DNA from: Bacteroides mediterraneensis | Lineage (GTDB): Bacteria > Bacteroidota > Bacteroidia > Bacteroidales > Bacteroidaceae | Assembly: GCF_025993685.1 (NCBI RefSeq) | Contig: NZ_DAJPEN010000001.1 | Location: 558,001-622,000 of the forward strand | Direction of reading: 5' to 3' | DNA length: 64,000 nt | Part shown: positions 26,019 to 34,180 of the stretch, piece after piece | Layout: every line of letters starts with the position of its first letter | Numbering within the stretch: the stretch's first letter is position 1 | Program-made: the position numbers and the translations under genes | The notes under the pieces: model-generated | Databases searched by the model: none | What the model saw: only the letters and a program-made list of their open reading frames with translations | Told to the model about the DNA's origin: nothing

Positions 26019-26978
26019 ATGAAGATTGTCGTTTTAGACGGATATACATTGAACCCGGGCGATTTGTCCTGGGAGGATTTGAAAGCATTGGGTGAACTCA
26101 CCGTGTACGAACGGACGGCTCCCAAGGAGGTGCTGAAACGTGCTGCCGGTGCGGAGGTGCTGTTCACCAATAAAGTGGTACTGGATGCGGATACGATTGA
26201 AAAACTGCCGGATTTGAAATACATCGGTGTGCTGGCTACCGGATATAATATTGTAGATATCGAAGCGGCATCCCGTCGGGGAGTGGTCGTGACGAACATT
26301 CCGGCATATAGCACGAAGTCGGTGGCGCAGATGGCCTTTGCCCATATCCTGAACATCGTACAGCGGACGGGACATTATGCCGAAGAAGTGCAGAACGGTA
26401 AGTGGAGCGGGCAGTCGGACTTTTGTTTCTGGGATACGCCGCTACATGAACTCGACGGGAAGAAGATGGGAATCATCGGTTTCGGTAATACCGGCCGGGC
26501 CACAGCCCGCATTGCCGTCAGCTTCGGACTGGATGTGTATGCCTATACCAGCAAATCAGCGATGGAACTTCCTTCGGATGTGCATAAATGCCCTTCACTG
26601 GACGAACTGTTCCGCAAATGCGATATTGTGAGCTTGCATTGTCCGTTGGCAGAAGACACCCGTGAACTGGTGGATGCCCGTAAGCTGAGCCTGATGAAGC
26701 CGACCGCCATTCTGATTAATACAGGCCGTGGCGGACTGGTCAACGAACAGGATTTGGCAGATGCCTTGAACGGGGGTAAGATTGCGGCTGCCGGTCTGGA
26801 TGTGCTTTCTTCCGAACCGCCCCGTGCCGACAACCCGTTGCTGAAGGCACGTAATTGTTACATAACTCCTCATCAGGCCTGGGCTACCAGTGAGGCACGT
26901 GTCCGTCTGATGAATCTTGCAGTAAACAACCTGAGGGCTTTCATGGAAGGTCGTCCGGTGAATGTGGTATCAAAATGA
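26019..26978 (+). CDS. D-2-hydroxyacid dehydrogenase (glycerate/hydroxypyruvate type)
   Basis: An NAD(P)-dependent oxidoreductase of the D-isomer 2-hydroxyacid family. The 319-residue protein has the Rossmann motif GIIGFGNTGRATA, the catalytic-Arg motif INTGRGGLVNEQDL and the catalytic His in ITPHQAWAT. Sequence style suggests glycerate dehydrogenase, but the substrate is not certain. It is preceded by an AAAGGAGG-like site, unusual in this phylum, and followed by a C_GCAxxG_C_C gene after 13 bases. Confidence 0.88.
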   Translation: MKIVVLDGYTLNPGDLSWEDLKALGELTVYERTAPKEVLKRAAGAEVLFTNKVVLDADTIEKLPDLKYIGVLATGYNIVDIEAASRRGVVVTNIPAYSTKSVAQMAFAHILNIVQRTGHYAEEVQNGKWSGQSDFCFWDTPLHELDGKKMGIIGFGNTGRATARIAVSFGLDVYAYTSKSAMELPSDVHKCPSLDELFRKCDIVSLHCPLAEDTRELVDARKLSLMKPTAILINTGRGGLVNEQDLADALNGGKIAAAGLDVLSSEPPRADNPLLKARNCYITPHQAWATSEARVRLMNLAVNNLRAFMEGRPVNVVSK

Positions 26979-26991
26979 AATGGAATGACGT

Positions 26992-27459
26992 ATGACTAAG
27001 GAAGAACGTATAGAAAAGGCAGTCAGCCTGTTTAAGGAAGGATATAACTGCTCACAGTCGGTGGTGGGAGCATACGCTGATATGTATGGGTTTACGTTTG
27101 AGCAGGCGATACATATTTCAGCTTCATTTGGCGGGGGGATAGGCCGGATGCGTGAAACTTGTGGAGCGGCTTGCGGCATGTTCCTGCTGGCCGGGTTGGA
27201 ACGGTGTGCCAAGGACGGAGCCGACCGCGAAGGAAAGTCAGCCAATTACAAGCTGGTACAGGAACTGGCCGGGAAGTTCAAGGAGGAGTGTGGGACACTT
27301 CGTTGCGCCGATTTGTTGGGACTTTCTAAAAAAGAACCTATTGTTTCTACACCGGAAGCCCGTACTCCGCAGTATTATGCCAAGCGTCCATGTGTTCGTA
27401 TGGTGGAAACAGCAGCGAAAATTTGGGGAGATTTCTTGGAAAATGAAGGAAAATTGTAA
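26992..27459 (+). CDS. C_GCAxxG_C_C family redox-type protein
   Basis: This 155-residue protein has the conserved cysteine pattern of the family: YNCSQSVVGAYA, then GGGIGRMRETCGAACGMF (the GCAxxG-like core), ERCAKDG, and later ECGTLRCADLLG. These proteins are thought to be redox-active or metal-binding and are often near transporters or oxidoreductases. Their reaction is not known. Probably cotranscribed with the upstream dehydrogenase. Confidence 0.85.
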   Translation: MTKEERIEKAVSLFKEGYNCSQSVVGAYADMYGFTFEQAIHISASFGGGIGRMRETCGAACGMFLLAGLERCAKDGADREGKSANYKLVQELAGKFKEECGTLRCADLLGLSKKEPIVSTPEARTPQYYAKRPCVRMVETAAKIWGDFLENEGKL

Positions 27460-27530
27460 TAAGATACGCTTTTCTCAGTTTTAAAATGAAAGTTTCTAGT
27501 TTTTCTTTATGCATTTATCTTGTTTTTTGT

Positions 27531-27538
27531 TAAATTTG
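27531..27538 (+). promoter_or_regulatory. -7 promoter element of the winged-helix gene
   Basis: TAAATTTG matches TAnnTTTG, 55 bases before the ATG at 27593. Confidence 0.45.
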
Positions 27539-27592
27539 CTCCCGGTTTGAAAACGTCAATTGAGGATGTTTAATTATAAAAGCAAAAAGATT

Positions 27593-27796
27593 ATGTTAAA
27601 AGAAAAAGCGGGTGTCATTGCCGGACAAATCTGGGAGGCACTGAATGAAACAGAAGGCAAAACTCAGAAGCAACTGAAAAAGGAAATTAAATTGAAAGCA
27701 GACAAAGATTTGTTTCTTGGATTAGGCTGGTTGCTGAGAGAGGATAAGATTGAAACAAGTGAAGTGGACGGAGAATTGTTTGTAAGACTGAAATAA
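27593..27796 (+). CDS. Small winged helix-turn-helix protein (PF10771-like)
   Basis: A 67-residue protein (MLKEKAGVIAGQIWEALNE...) that forms a compact winged-helix fold with the pattern EGKTQKQLKKEIKLKADKD and a C-terminal beta wing. It matches the small wHTH family common in Bacteroidetes. An in-frame ATG at 27566 would add nine basic residues; the 27593 start agrees with the family. DNA targets are unknown. Confidence 0.8.
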   Translation: MLKEKAGVIAGQIWEALNETEGKTQKQLKKEIKLKADKDLFLGLGWLLREDKIETSEVDGELFVRLK

Positions 27797-27810
27797 TTCT
27801 TTCAAGAAAT

Positions 27811-27853
27811 AAAAAATGCGCCGAAGGAGACAACTCTTCTCGGCGCATTTTTT
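27811..27853. terminator. Bidirectional terminator between wHTH and CDF genes
   Basis: AAAAAATGCGCCGA and TCGGCGCATTTTTT form a near-perfect 14-bp stem with A and T runs on the two sides, between convergent genes. Confidence 0.9.
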
Positions 27854-27855
27854 AT

Positions 27856-28782
27856 TTAGTGGGATGTTTGTTTGTAGCATCCTTCCGAGGTGTCGCAGCA
27901 GGGGGCATCCGATGTTTCAAACTCAATGGTGGAATGAGTAATGCCATAGGTGGAGAAGAGCTGTTTCAGCTCATGTTTGGTGGCTTCCATATCCGAAAGA
28001 TGACGGACTACGATGTGAAGAGTAGCGGCATTTTCGGTGGTGCTGACGGCCCAGATGTGTAAATGGTGCCAGCTGTCAACGCCGGGAGTCTGTCCGATGG
28101 CTGTTTCCAGTTTTTCCAGCTGGATTTGTTCGGGTACGGCATCCAGGCACAGGTAAAGGCTTTCCTTGAGCAGTCTCCAGGTAGAAATCAGGATGATAAG
28201 GGCTATGGCCATACCGATGAAGGCATCGATGAGGTAACATTGTGTGACACTGATGAGGATGCCCGATACGACAACTCCTACGGAGACCAGCGTATCCATG
28301 GCCATGTGCAGGAAGGCACCTTTGATATTCAAGTCGTTTTTCTGACCTTTCATCAGCAGCAGAGCGGTAGCCCCATTAATCAGTATACCCACACCGGCTG
28401 TCCATGATATCGCTTCGCCGGAGATAGGGGTGCTACTTTTCAGTTTGTAGATACTTTCAATCAGGATACCCCCCACGGCAATCAGCAGAATGACGGCATT
28501 GACCAGCGAGACCAGTACGGTGCTCTTTTTGTATCCGTAGGTGAAGTGGCTGTTTCCTTTCCGGGTGGCCATCCGGATGGCGAAGAGTGAAAGCAGGAGA
28601 CTGAACACGTCGCTCAGGTTGTGGCCGGCGTCAGAAAGCAGTCCCAGTGAATGATAGGCAAATCCGATGCCTGCCTCTACGATGACGAACAGCAGGTTTA
28701 GCAGAATGCAGACAATGAGTGTAGTGCCCACGGATTCTATGACGTGATGATGTGCGTGGGCGTGTGAATGAACATGTGACAT
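27856..28782 (-). CDS. Cation diffusion facilitator metal exporter
   Basis: Exports Zn2+ or related divalent metals in exchange for protons. The 308-residue protein has a His-rich N-terminus (HVHSHAHAHHH), six transmembrane segments with the metal-site motif LSDAGHNLSDVFSL in TM2 and the HMAMDTLVS motif in TM5, and a C-terminal cytoplasmic ferredoxin-like domain (HHLHIWAVSTTENAATLHI). The Cys-rich C-terminus (CCDTSEGC) may bind metal too. CzcD/ZitB-type. Confidence 0.93.
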   Translation of the reverse strand: MSHVHSHAHAHHHVIESVGTTLIVCILLNLLFVIVEAGIGFAYHSLGLLSDAGHNLSDVFSLLLSLFAIRMATRKGNSHFTYGYKKSTVLVSLVNAVILLIAVGGILIESIYKLKSSTPISGEAISWTAGVGILINGATALLLMKGQKNDLNIKGAFLHMAMDTLVSVGVVVSGILISVTQCYLIDAFIGMAIALIILISTWRLLKESLYLCLDAVPEQIQLEKLETAIGQTPGVDSWHHLHIWAVSTTENAATLHIVVRHLSDMEATKHELKQLFSTYGITHSTIEFETSDAPCCDTSEGCYKQTSH

Positions 28783-28949
28783 AAGTAATTTGTTTTATTT
28801 TGACTGCGAAGTTAAGTTCTTTTCTTCTATCTTGTACTCTGTGTGTAATAATAACAACTTGGTTGCAGGAAGAGGTTGAAAACGAGGCTGGCTTCGGGTG
28901 GTTTCACCGGAAACCTTTATTTTTGTAGTTAATCAAAAAGAGAAAAGAA

Positions 28950-29156
28950 ATGAAGAAATTGGTATGTCCGCAGTGCAAGATAGCGGCAATGTATGTGAAG
29001 AATGCGGCAGAAGAGCGCAGGCTGGTGTATGTGACTTCAGAGGGAGAAGTCGTTCCGAAAAAGGAAGGTGAATCGCTTGAAGGTTTTAATCTGGAAGAAG
29101 TGTTTTGCTTGGGTTGTTCATGGCATGGCTCTCCGAAACGTATGGTGAAGTATTGA
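28950..29156 (+). CDS. Small zinc-ribbon-like protein
   Basis: A 68-residue protein with two cysteine pairs, CPQC near the N-terminus and CLGC near the C-terminus, fitting a zinc ribbon. I do not recognise the family. Function unknown. Confidence 0.65.
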   Translation: MKKLVCPQCKIAAMYVKNAAEERRLVYVTSEGEVVPKKEGESLEGFNLEEVFCLGCSWHGSPKRMVKY

Positions 29157-29267
29157 GTGACGTGTCATACATTTTTTACCTAAGTAAATCAGAGAAATAG
29201 TCTATTTATCGTGAAGTATAGTCTATTTTATTTTGGGTGGAAAATGAAAGAAATAAGAAAATATACT

Positions 29268-29275
29268 TATCTTTG
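29268..29275 (+). promoter_or_regulatory. -7 promoter element of the MaoC-like gene
   Basis: TATCTTTG matches TAnnTTTG, 37 bases before the start codon. Confidence 0.5.
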
Positions 29276-29311
29276 TCTATATTTTATGCTTTTTAAAGAA
29301 TAACGATAAGT

Positions 29312-29776
29312 ATGGACAAAGTAATTATTAACTCTTACGAAGAATTTGAGAAGTTGGTAGGCCAGCAGATTGGCGTATCCGACTGGCTGGAAATTCCACA
29401 GGAACGTATCAATCAGTTTGCCGATGCTACACTGGATCATCAGTGGATTCATGTAGATACGGAGCGTGCAAAGGTAGAAAGTCCTTACAAGAGTACGATT
29501 GTACATGGTTACCTGACCCTTTCATTGCTTCCTTATCTGTGGAATCAGATTATCGAGGTGAACAATCTGAAAATGATGGTGAACTATGGAATGGACAAGA
29601 TGAAATTCGGACAGGCGGTATTGTCCGGACAAAGTGTACGTCTGGTTGCCACTTTGCATTCATTGGTCAATCTGCGCGGAGTAGCAAAGGCTGAAATCAA
29701 GTTCTCTATCGAAATCAAGGACCAGAAGAAAAAAGCACTGGAAGGTATTGCTACTTTCTTGTACTATTTCAATTAA
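29312..29776 (+). CDS. MaoC-like hot-dog fold dehydratase
   Basis: This 154-residue protein has the hydratase-2 motif FADATLDHQWIHVD, with the catalytic Asp and His, followed by IVHGYLTLSLLPYL. R-specific enoyl-CoA/ACP hydratases share this pattern. Monocistronic with its own promoter and terminator. The natural substrate is not known. Confidence 0.9.
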   Translation: MDKVIINSYEEFEKLVGQQIGVSDWLEIPQERINQFADATLDHQWIHVDTERAKVESPYKSTIVHGYLTLSLLPYLWNQIIEVNNLKMMVNYGMDKMKFGQAVLSGQSVRLVATLHSLVNLRGVAKAEIKFSIEIKDQKKKALEGIATFLYYFN

Positions 29777-29801
29777 TACCTTATTATAAGGAAAGCTATT
29801 G

Positions 29802-29846
29802 CGGAAGTGAGCGGCTTCATGCCAGTTGCTTACTTCCGTTTTTTTT
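29802..29846 (+). terminator. Intrinsic terminator of the MaoC-like gene
   Basis: CGGAAGTGAGC and GCTTACTTCCG arms followed by eight T residues, 25 bases past the stop. Confidence 0.85.
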
Positions 29847-29848
29847 GT

Positions 29849-30406
29849 TTAAAATTTCAGTGAGGCATAGAATCCGCAATATCCGTCGCCTGCCATGGGA
29901 CTGATTGCCAAATCATGTTTCTGGGCGAACGGACGGGTAAAAATATAGGAACTTCCTACACCGATGGCAGCCCCTGCAGCCACATCCCACCAGTCATGTT
30001 TTTTTCCGTACACCCGGCTCCAGCCTACATACGTAGATACGACATAAGCCGGCAAGCCCCATTTCCAGCCGTAGCGTCGCTGGATAAAGGAAGCGGCGGT
30101 AAAAGAAACGGAGGTGTGCATGGAGGGGAACGAATGGTTGTCGCTATGGTCGGGCCGTTCCTTCTTGACCGCATATTTCAGTGCGTAGGTCACTCCCAGA
30201 GTGGTGATTCCGGCCAAGGCTCCTTGCTGCAATCCTTTCCAATCCTTTTGTATTAGAATGGCGGTCAGTCCGGCTACGGGCAGTAACACGGCTCCTATAT
30301 CGCCGGAAGTACGGACTGCTTTTCGTGATTCACTGATTTCGAGCTGTTGGGCATGAAGGGATACAGTGAGACAGAGAGCTGTCAGGAAAAGTATAAGCTG
30401 TTTCAT
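29849..30406 (-). CDS. PAP2 family phosphatase, exported
   Basis: This 185-residue protein has a signal peptide (cleavage after LHAQ). It carries all three acid-phosphatase blocks: VKKERPD, SFPSMHTS and SRVYGKKHDWWD. Such enzymes dephosphorylate lipid phosphates or undecaprenyl pyrophosphate on the periplasmic side. It overlaps the upstream dgkA-like gene by four bases, so lipid-phosphate turnover by a kinase/phosphatase pair is a reasonable inference. Confidence 0.88.
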   Translation of the reverse strand: MKQLILFLTALCLTVSLHAQQLEISESRKAVRTSGDIGAVLLPVAGLTAILIQKDWKGLQQGALAGITTLGVTYALKYAVKKERPDHSDNHSFPSMHTSVSFTAASFIQRRYGWKWGLPAYVVSTYVGWSRVYGKKHDWWDVAAGAAIGVGSSYIFTRPFAQKHDLAISPMAGDGYCGFYASLKF

Positions 30407-30780
30407 AACAAAAGAAGAATTTTAGGAACGAAGATGATGAGCCCGACGATAGCAGCACCGATAGCCAGAATCAATACGGCTCCGGCAGCCAGGTCTTTGG
30501 TACGTTTGATGGCTTCGTTGTAACCGGGAGAAACCAAGTCGGCCAGTGCCTCGATGGAAGAATTGACGGCTTCTGCCGCCAATACCATGGCGATGGCGAA
30601 TACAATGGCAATCCATTCGATGGATGATAGCCCGATGAGCCATCCGGCTATCGTGACACATACAGCGGCAAAACAATGAATCCACGCATTGTGTTCATGG
30701 GCAATGAGCAGACGGATGCCGTTGCCGGCAAACTTAAAGCTCCGCAACCGTTTTCGTAAAGTGAATCCTTCGTTCTTCAT
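30403..30780 (-). CDS. dgkA: Diacylglycerol/undecaprenol kinase family protein
   Basis: A small trimeric membrane kinase: 125 residues with three membrane segments and the signature EAVNSSIEALADLVSP. It phosphorylates diacylglycerol or undecaprenol with ATP; which one is not decidable here. It is cotranscribed with, and overlaps, the PAP2 gene, and lies 10 bases after xth. Confidence 0.9.
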   Translation of the reverse strand: MKNEGFTLRKRLRSFKFAGNGIRLLIAHEHNAWIHCFAAVCVTIAGWLIGLSSIEWIAIVFAIAMVLAAEAVNSSIEALADLVSPGYNEAIKRTKDLAAGAVLILAIGAAIVGLIIFVPKILLLL

Positions 30781-30790
30781 CTCATAAAAC

Positions 30791-31549
30791 TTAAATTTCG
30801 ACAGTGACTTCCACAGGGCAGTGGTCAGAACCGAATATTTCGGTATGTATTTTAGCTCCCTTCAATTTGTCGGAAAGGCTGGCCGAGGCCAGAAAATAAT
30901 CGATACGCCACCCGGCATTCTTTTCGCGTGCCTTAAAACGGTAAGACCACCAAGAGTAGATGTTGGTCTGGTCGGGATAGAAATGACGGAAGGTATCGAC
31001 GAATCCGGCATCCAGCAGCTGCTGGAATTTCTCGCGTTCCTGATCGGTAAATCCGGCGTTCATCCGGTTGGTTTTGGGATTCTTCAGGTCAATTTCCTTA
31101 TGGGCCACATTCAAGTCGCCGCATACCAGTACCGGTTTTATTTGGTCGAGTTTTTGTAAATATGCCCGGAAGTCATCGTCCCAAGTCATGCGGTAGTCCA
31201 GGCGTTTCAGTCCGTCCTGCGAATTGGGGGTATAGACCGTTACCAGGAAAAATTTTTCCATTTCCAAAGTAATGACACGGCCTTCATGGTCGTGTTCGTC
31301 AATTCCCAGACCATAAGTCACTTGTAGGGGTTGGTGACGGGTAAAAATAGCCGTGCCGGAATAGCCTTTCTTCTCGGCATAGTTCCAGTAGGAAGTGTAG
31401 CCTTCGAAAGAAAGGTCAAGCTGCCCTTCCTGCATTTTAGTTTCTTGCAGGCAGAAGAAATCGGCATCAAGCTGGTTGAATACATCGCGGAAACCTTTGT
31501 CGCAGCAGGCACGCAGTCCGTTTACGTTCCAAGATATCAGTTTGATCAT
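30791..31549 (-). CDS. xth: Exodeoxyribonuclease III
   Basis: An AP endonuclease and 3'-5' exonuclease in base-excision repair. The 252-residue protein shows LISWNVNGLRAC, CLQETKMQ, VTVYTPNSQ, CGDLNVAH and the C-terminal GSDHCPVEV, the complete metal and catalytic set of the EEP family. It lies five bases after a PorT-like gene on the same strand. Confidence 0.95.
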   Translation of the reverse strand: MIKLISWNVNGLRACCDKGFRDVFNQLDADFFCLQETKMQEGQLDLSFEGYTSYWNYAEKKGYSGTAIFTRHQPLQVTYGLGIDEHDHEGRVITLEMEKFFLVTVYTPNSQDGLKRLDYRMTWDDDFRAYLQKLDQIKPVLVCGDLNVAHKEIDLKNPKTNRMNAGFTDQEREKFQQLLDAGFVDTFRHFYPDQTNIYSWWSYRFKAREKNAGWRIDYFLASASLSDKLKGAKIHTEIFGSDHCPVEVTVEI

Positions 31550-31554
31550 ACGGG

Positions 31555-32262
31555 TTATTTTTTCAAGTCAAATAAATAGGTGAGACGTCCGCCAATATAA
31601 GAATGTGCGGAACGTGAAAAATAGTCTTTTTTACTGTTGTTATAAAAGTCGCTCAGCCCGAAATAGTAGCGGGCTTCCAGCAGGAAATGTCCGATACCGG
31701 TGCGTATTTCCACGCCTCCGCCTCCTACAATTCCGTAGTCGAATTTCCGGTCAGCAAATTTTCCATATTGTTCATCGGTACCTTGCGGACGGTTGGACGT
31801 ATTCCAGGTGGAGGGGTCACTATAGAATTCTTTTTCACTTATCAGAAATCCGACCTGAGGGCCGAGGTTCAAGATGAATCGGGCTCCGTTACCTTGGTCT
31901 TTTCCGAAGGCAAGATGGGCCAGCAGAGGAATTTCTATGTAGTTCATGGCCCGGTGGTAGGTGTTGTTACTGCCATCCTCTATAACCTCTTTCCATCCTC
32001 GTTGGGAGAAGTTGATTTCGCCTTGGATACCACAAATCATCTTGAAATATTTTTCGGAGATATAGCGGATGGTGAGTCCGAATTCCGGAGCAATGAAGTT
32101 GGTCTGCTTGATGCTGGGAGTAAAGCTGACAGAGTTCAGGTTGATTCCTCCGTTGATTCCCACAGAAAGATTATGCCGTTCGTCTTGTAGCTGGGCATGG
32201 ATGAATTGCGGAAGCAGGCAGAGCAGACCGCATATAAATAGGATTTGTCGGTATCTTTTCAT
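31555..32262 (-). CDS. PorT-like outer membrane beta-barrel protein
   Basis: This 235-residue protein has a signal peptide (MKRYRQILFICGLLCLLPQ..HAQ) and an eight-strand-type barrel ending in aromatic/hydrophobic strands (GGRLTYLFDLKK). It is like PorT/OmpW-size proteins. The start at 32262 is one base after the stop of the upstream LysM gene, indicating translational coupling; five codons upstream another ATG overlaps that gene. Confidence 0.8.
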   Translation of the reverse strand: MKRYRQILFICGLLCLLPQFIHAQLQDERHNLSVGINGGINLNSVSFTPSIKQTNFIAPEFGLTIRYISEKYFKMICGIQGEINFSQRGWKEVIEDGSNNTYHRAMNYIEIPLLAHLAFGKDQGNGARFILNLGPQVGFLISEKEFYSDPSTWNTSNRPQGTDEQYGKFADRKFDYGIVGGGGVEIRTGIGHFLLEARYYFGLSDFYNNSKKDYFSRSAHSYIGGRLTYLFDLKK

Positions 32263-32263
32263 C

Positions 32264-34069
32264 TTATTCAAAATCAAGTTTGATCAGTTCGTAGTTCTTG
32301 GTCAGGTGTACAAAAAAGACTTTCTGGTTGATGAATCCTCCCCAGTTGTTGACTCTTTCAAACTTGAATCCGGTCTGGATAGGGGTGACATGGACTTTAT
32401 CCAGATTCTCTTCCAGTTTGTTGCCCTGTTGCGAAAGGCCTTTCAGGAAGAAATATCCCGTGTCAAAGCCCAACATGCCGTATTTGGGGAAGATGTTGGC
32501 CATGTCTTTGCTATACCAGCGGCGGTAGTTTTGGGTAAAGCGTACCGCTTCCGGGAACAGGTTGTTGGTATAGAAGGACGAATAGAAATACGTGTCCAGT
32601 TCATAGAAGCTGGCCAGATGTTCCTGCGTGTAGGTCTGCCATTCCGGATAGCCGAACAAATGCATGTTGAAAGCAGGGTGTGCACGCAACACATTGCTCA
32701 GTTGTGGAATGATTCTGGTCAGGGCACTGCTCCGTCCGGAGGTTGGAATGAAGATGTTTTCCCGAAGTGTATCCATGGCTGCAATCACTTTTTCCGGGGT
32801 AAGAGTGGCTCCTAACTGAATTTGTTTAAACTTCACACGGTTGTCTTTCAGTTCATTCTTGAGTCCGTTGATAAATTCTGTCTTGTCATTGTCTCCATTG
32901 GCTATGTCTATGAAAACAATGTTCGACCGGCTGAATTTTCGCAGAAAGTGTTCATAGACTTCTGAATAGAAATAAGACTGAGGAGTGTTGATTTGATAAA
33001 TCATCGGGTTGGTGAAGACCTGATCCACTTTAGGTGCAAAAGGAATGACCAAACGTATTTTGTGACGTTTGGCAAAGTCGGATAACTGTCCTATTTGGTT
33101 TGTATGGACAGGACCGAAAATAATATCCATGTCTTGCATCTCCGGTTTATTCAAGATACTGGAAATGGTGTTTCCGCTTCCTTTGGTGTCGTAAGTGTAC
33201 AGATTGATGGATACTCCCTGCCGTTTCAGACTGTCCACAGCCAGTAGAAACCCTTCGTAGTATTCTATCATCCGGCTTTGCTCTTCGGCTTTGGCATTGT
33301 TGGCAGTTGTAAACGGAAGCATGACAGCGGCTTGGATTGTTCTTAAATTTTTGGGCGCTGTCTTACTTTGATTGAAAAGTTCTTCGTTGGACGGGATGGT
33401 GACAGGCGTCGCAACTGTTTGTTTGTTGGGCCGACTGTTTTTCGGATAAGGAATAAAGAGGAACATCCCTTTCTTCAGTTTCCCGTTTTTCAGTTCTGGA
33501 TTCAGTGCCAGAAGGTCTTCTTGGGTTATTCCATATTCTTGGCAGATGCTGAAAATCGTTTCTTTCCGTTCTACCTTGTGCATTTCTTTCCAGTCTTTTT
33601 GGGATGTGGCTGGAGTAGTTGTGGGGTGAGTTTCGGCCGGCTTGGAAACAGGAGCCGCAGGATTTCCTGTCGGAATGGAAATGACTTGTCCGATTCGGAA
33701 ATTGCTGGCGCTCAGTCCCGGGTTGGCATCACAGATAGCCTGTGCACTGACATTGTACTTTACGGTCAGCTGATACAACGTTTCTCCTGCTTGTATGGTA
33801 TGAAAAGTGCCGTTTTCGCCGGAAGAAGTATGGCTTGCCTGTGGTATCTTCAGAGATTCACCGGCCCGGATTTGTTTGTCGCTTCCCGGATTCAGGCGTA
33901 CAATGTCGTCTACTGTCACATGATACATGCTTGCTATGGAATAAAGGCTTTGTCCCTTACTTACTGTATGTAGAAAATAATTATTGTTCCCGTTTTGTGC
34001 GTGGAGGGCCGTTATGGCACTTCCAATGGTGAATGCCAGTACAAGACACGCTATTTGAAAGAATCTCAT
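32264..34069 (-). CDS. Triple-LysM protein fused to a periplasmic-binding-like domain
   Basis: This 601-residue exported protein has a signal peptide (ending LHAQ) and three LysM domains: about residues 34-78 (HTVSKGQSLYSIASMYHV), 92-137 (HTIQAGETLYQLTVKYNV) and 168-212 (HKVERKETIFSICQEYGI). A linker leads to a type 1 periplasmic-binding-protein-like domain from about 240 to the end (AVMLPFTTANNAKAEEQSRM). LysM binds peptidoglycan; the C-terminal fold resembles amino-acid-binding receptors and LpoA-type regulators. A role in cell-wall assembly is inferred. Translationally coupled to the PorT-like gene. Confidence 0.88.
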   Translation of the reverse strand: MRFFQIACLVLAFTIGSAITALHAQNGNNNYFLHTVSKGQSLYSIASMYHVTVDDIVRLNPGSDKQIRAGESLKIPQASHTSSGENGTFHTIQAGETLYQLTVKYNVSAQAICDANPGLSASNFRIGQVISIPTGNPAAPVSKPAETHPTTTPATSQKDWKEMHKVERKETIFSICQEYGITQEDLLALNPELKNGKLKKGMFLFIPYPKNSRPNKQTVATPVTIPSNEELFNQSKTAPKNLRTIQAAVMLPFTTANNAKAEEQSRMIEYYEGFLLAVDSLKRQGVSINLYTYDTKGSGNTISSILNKPEMQDMDIIFGPVHTNQIGQLSDFAKRHKIRLVIPFAPKVDQVFTNPMIYQINTPQSYFYSEVYEHFLRKFSRSNIVFIDIANGDNDKTEFINGLKNELKDNRVKFKQIQLGATLTPEKVIAAMDTLRENIFIPTSGRSSALTRIIPQLSNVLRAHPAFNMHLFGYPEWQTYTQEHLASFYELDTYFYSSFYTNNLFPEAVRFTQNYRRWYSKDMANIFPKYGMLGFDTGYFFLKGLSQQGNKLEENLDKVHVTPIQTGFKFERVNNWGGFINQKVFFVHLTKNYELIKLDFE

Positions 34070-34095
34070 GGTCATTTATATGATTTGTTGAGTGG

Positions 34096-34165
34096 CAAAA
34101 GTACAAAAAAAATTGCATTGTAGGATGAAAATGGAAAAGTAAATATCTCTATCTTTGCAAAGATA
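34096..34165. promoter_or_regulatory. Divergent promoter region of the LysM gene and uvrA
   Basis: TACTTTTG on the minus strand (34103-34096) serves the LysM gene. TATCTTTG on the plus strand (34150-34157) serves uvrA and abuts its mirror CAAAGATA (34158-34165). Together these make a perfect 16-bp palindrome of two facing -7 elements. Confidence 0.55.
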
Positions 34166-34180
34166 TCATTGAAGGATTAT

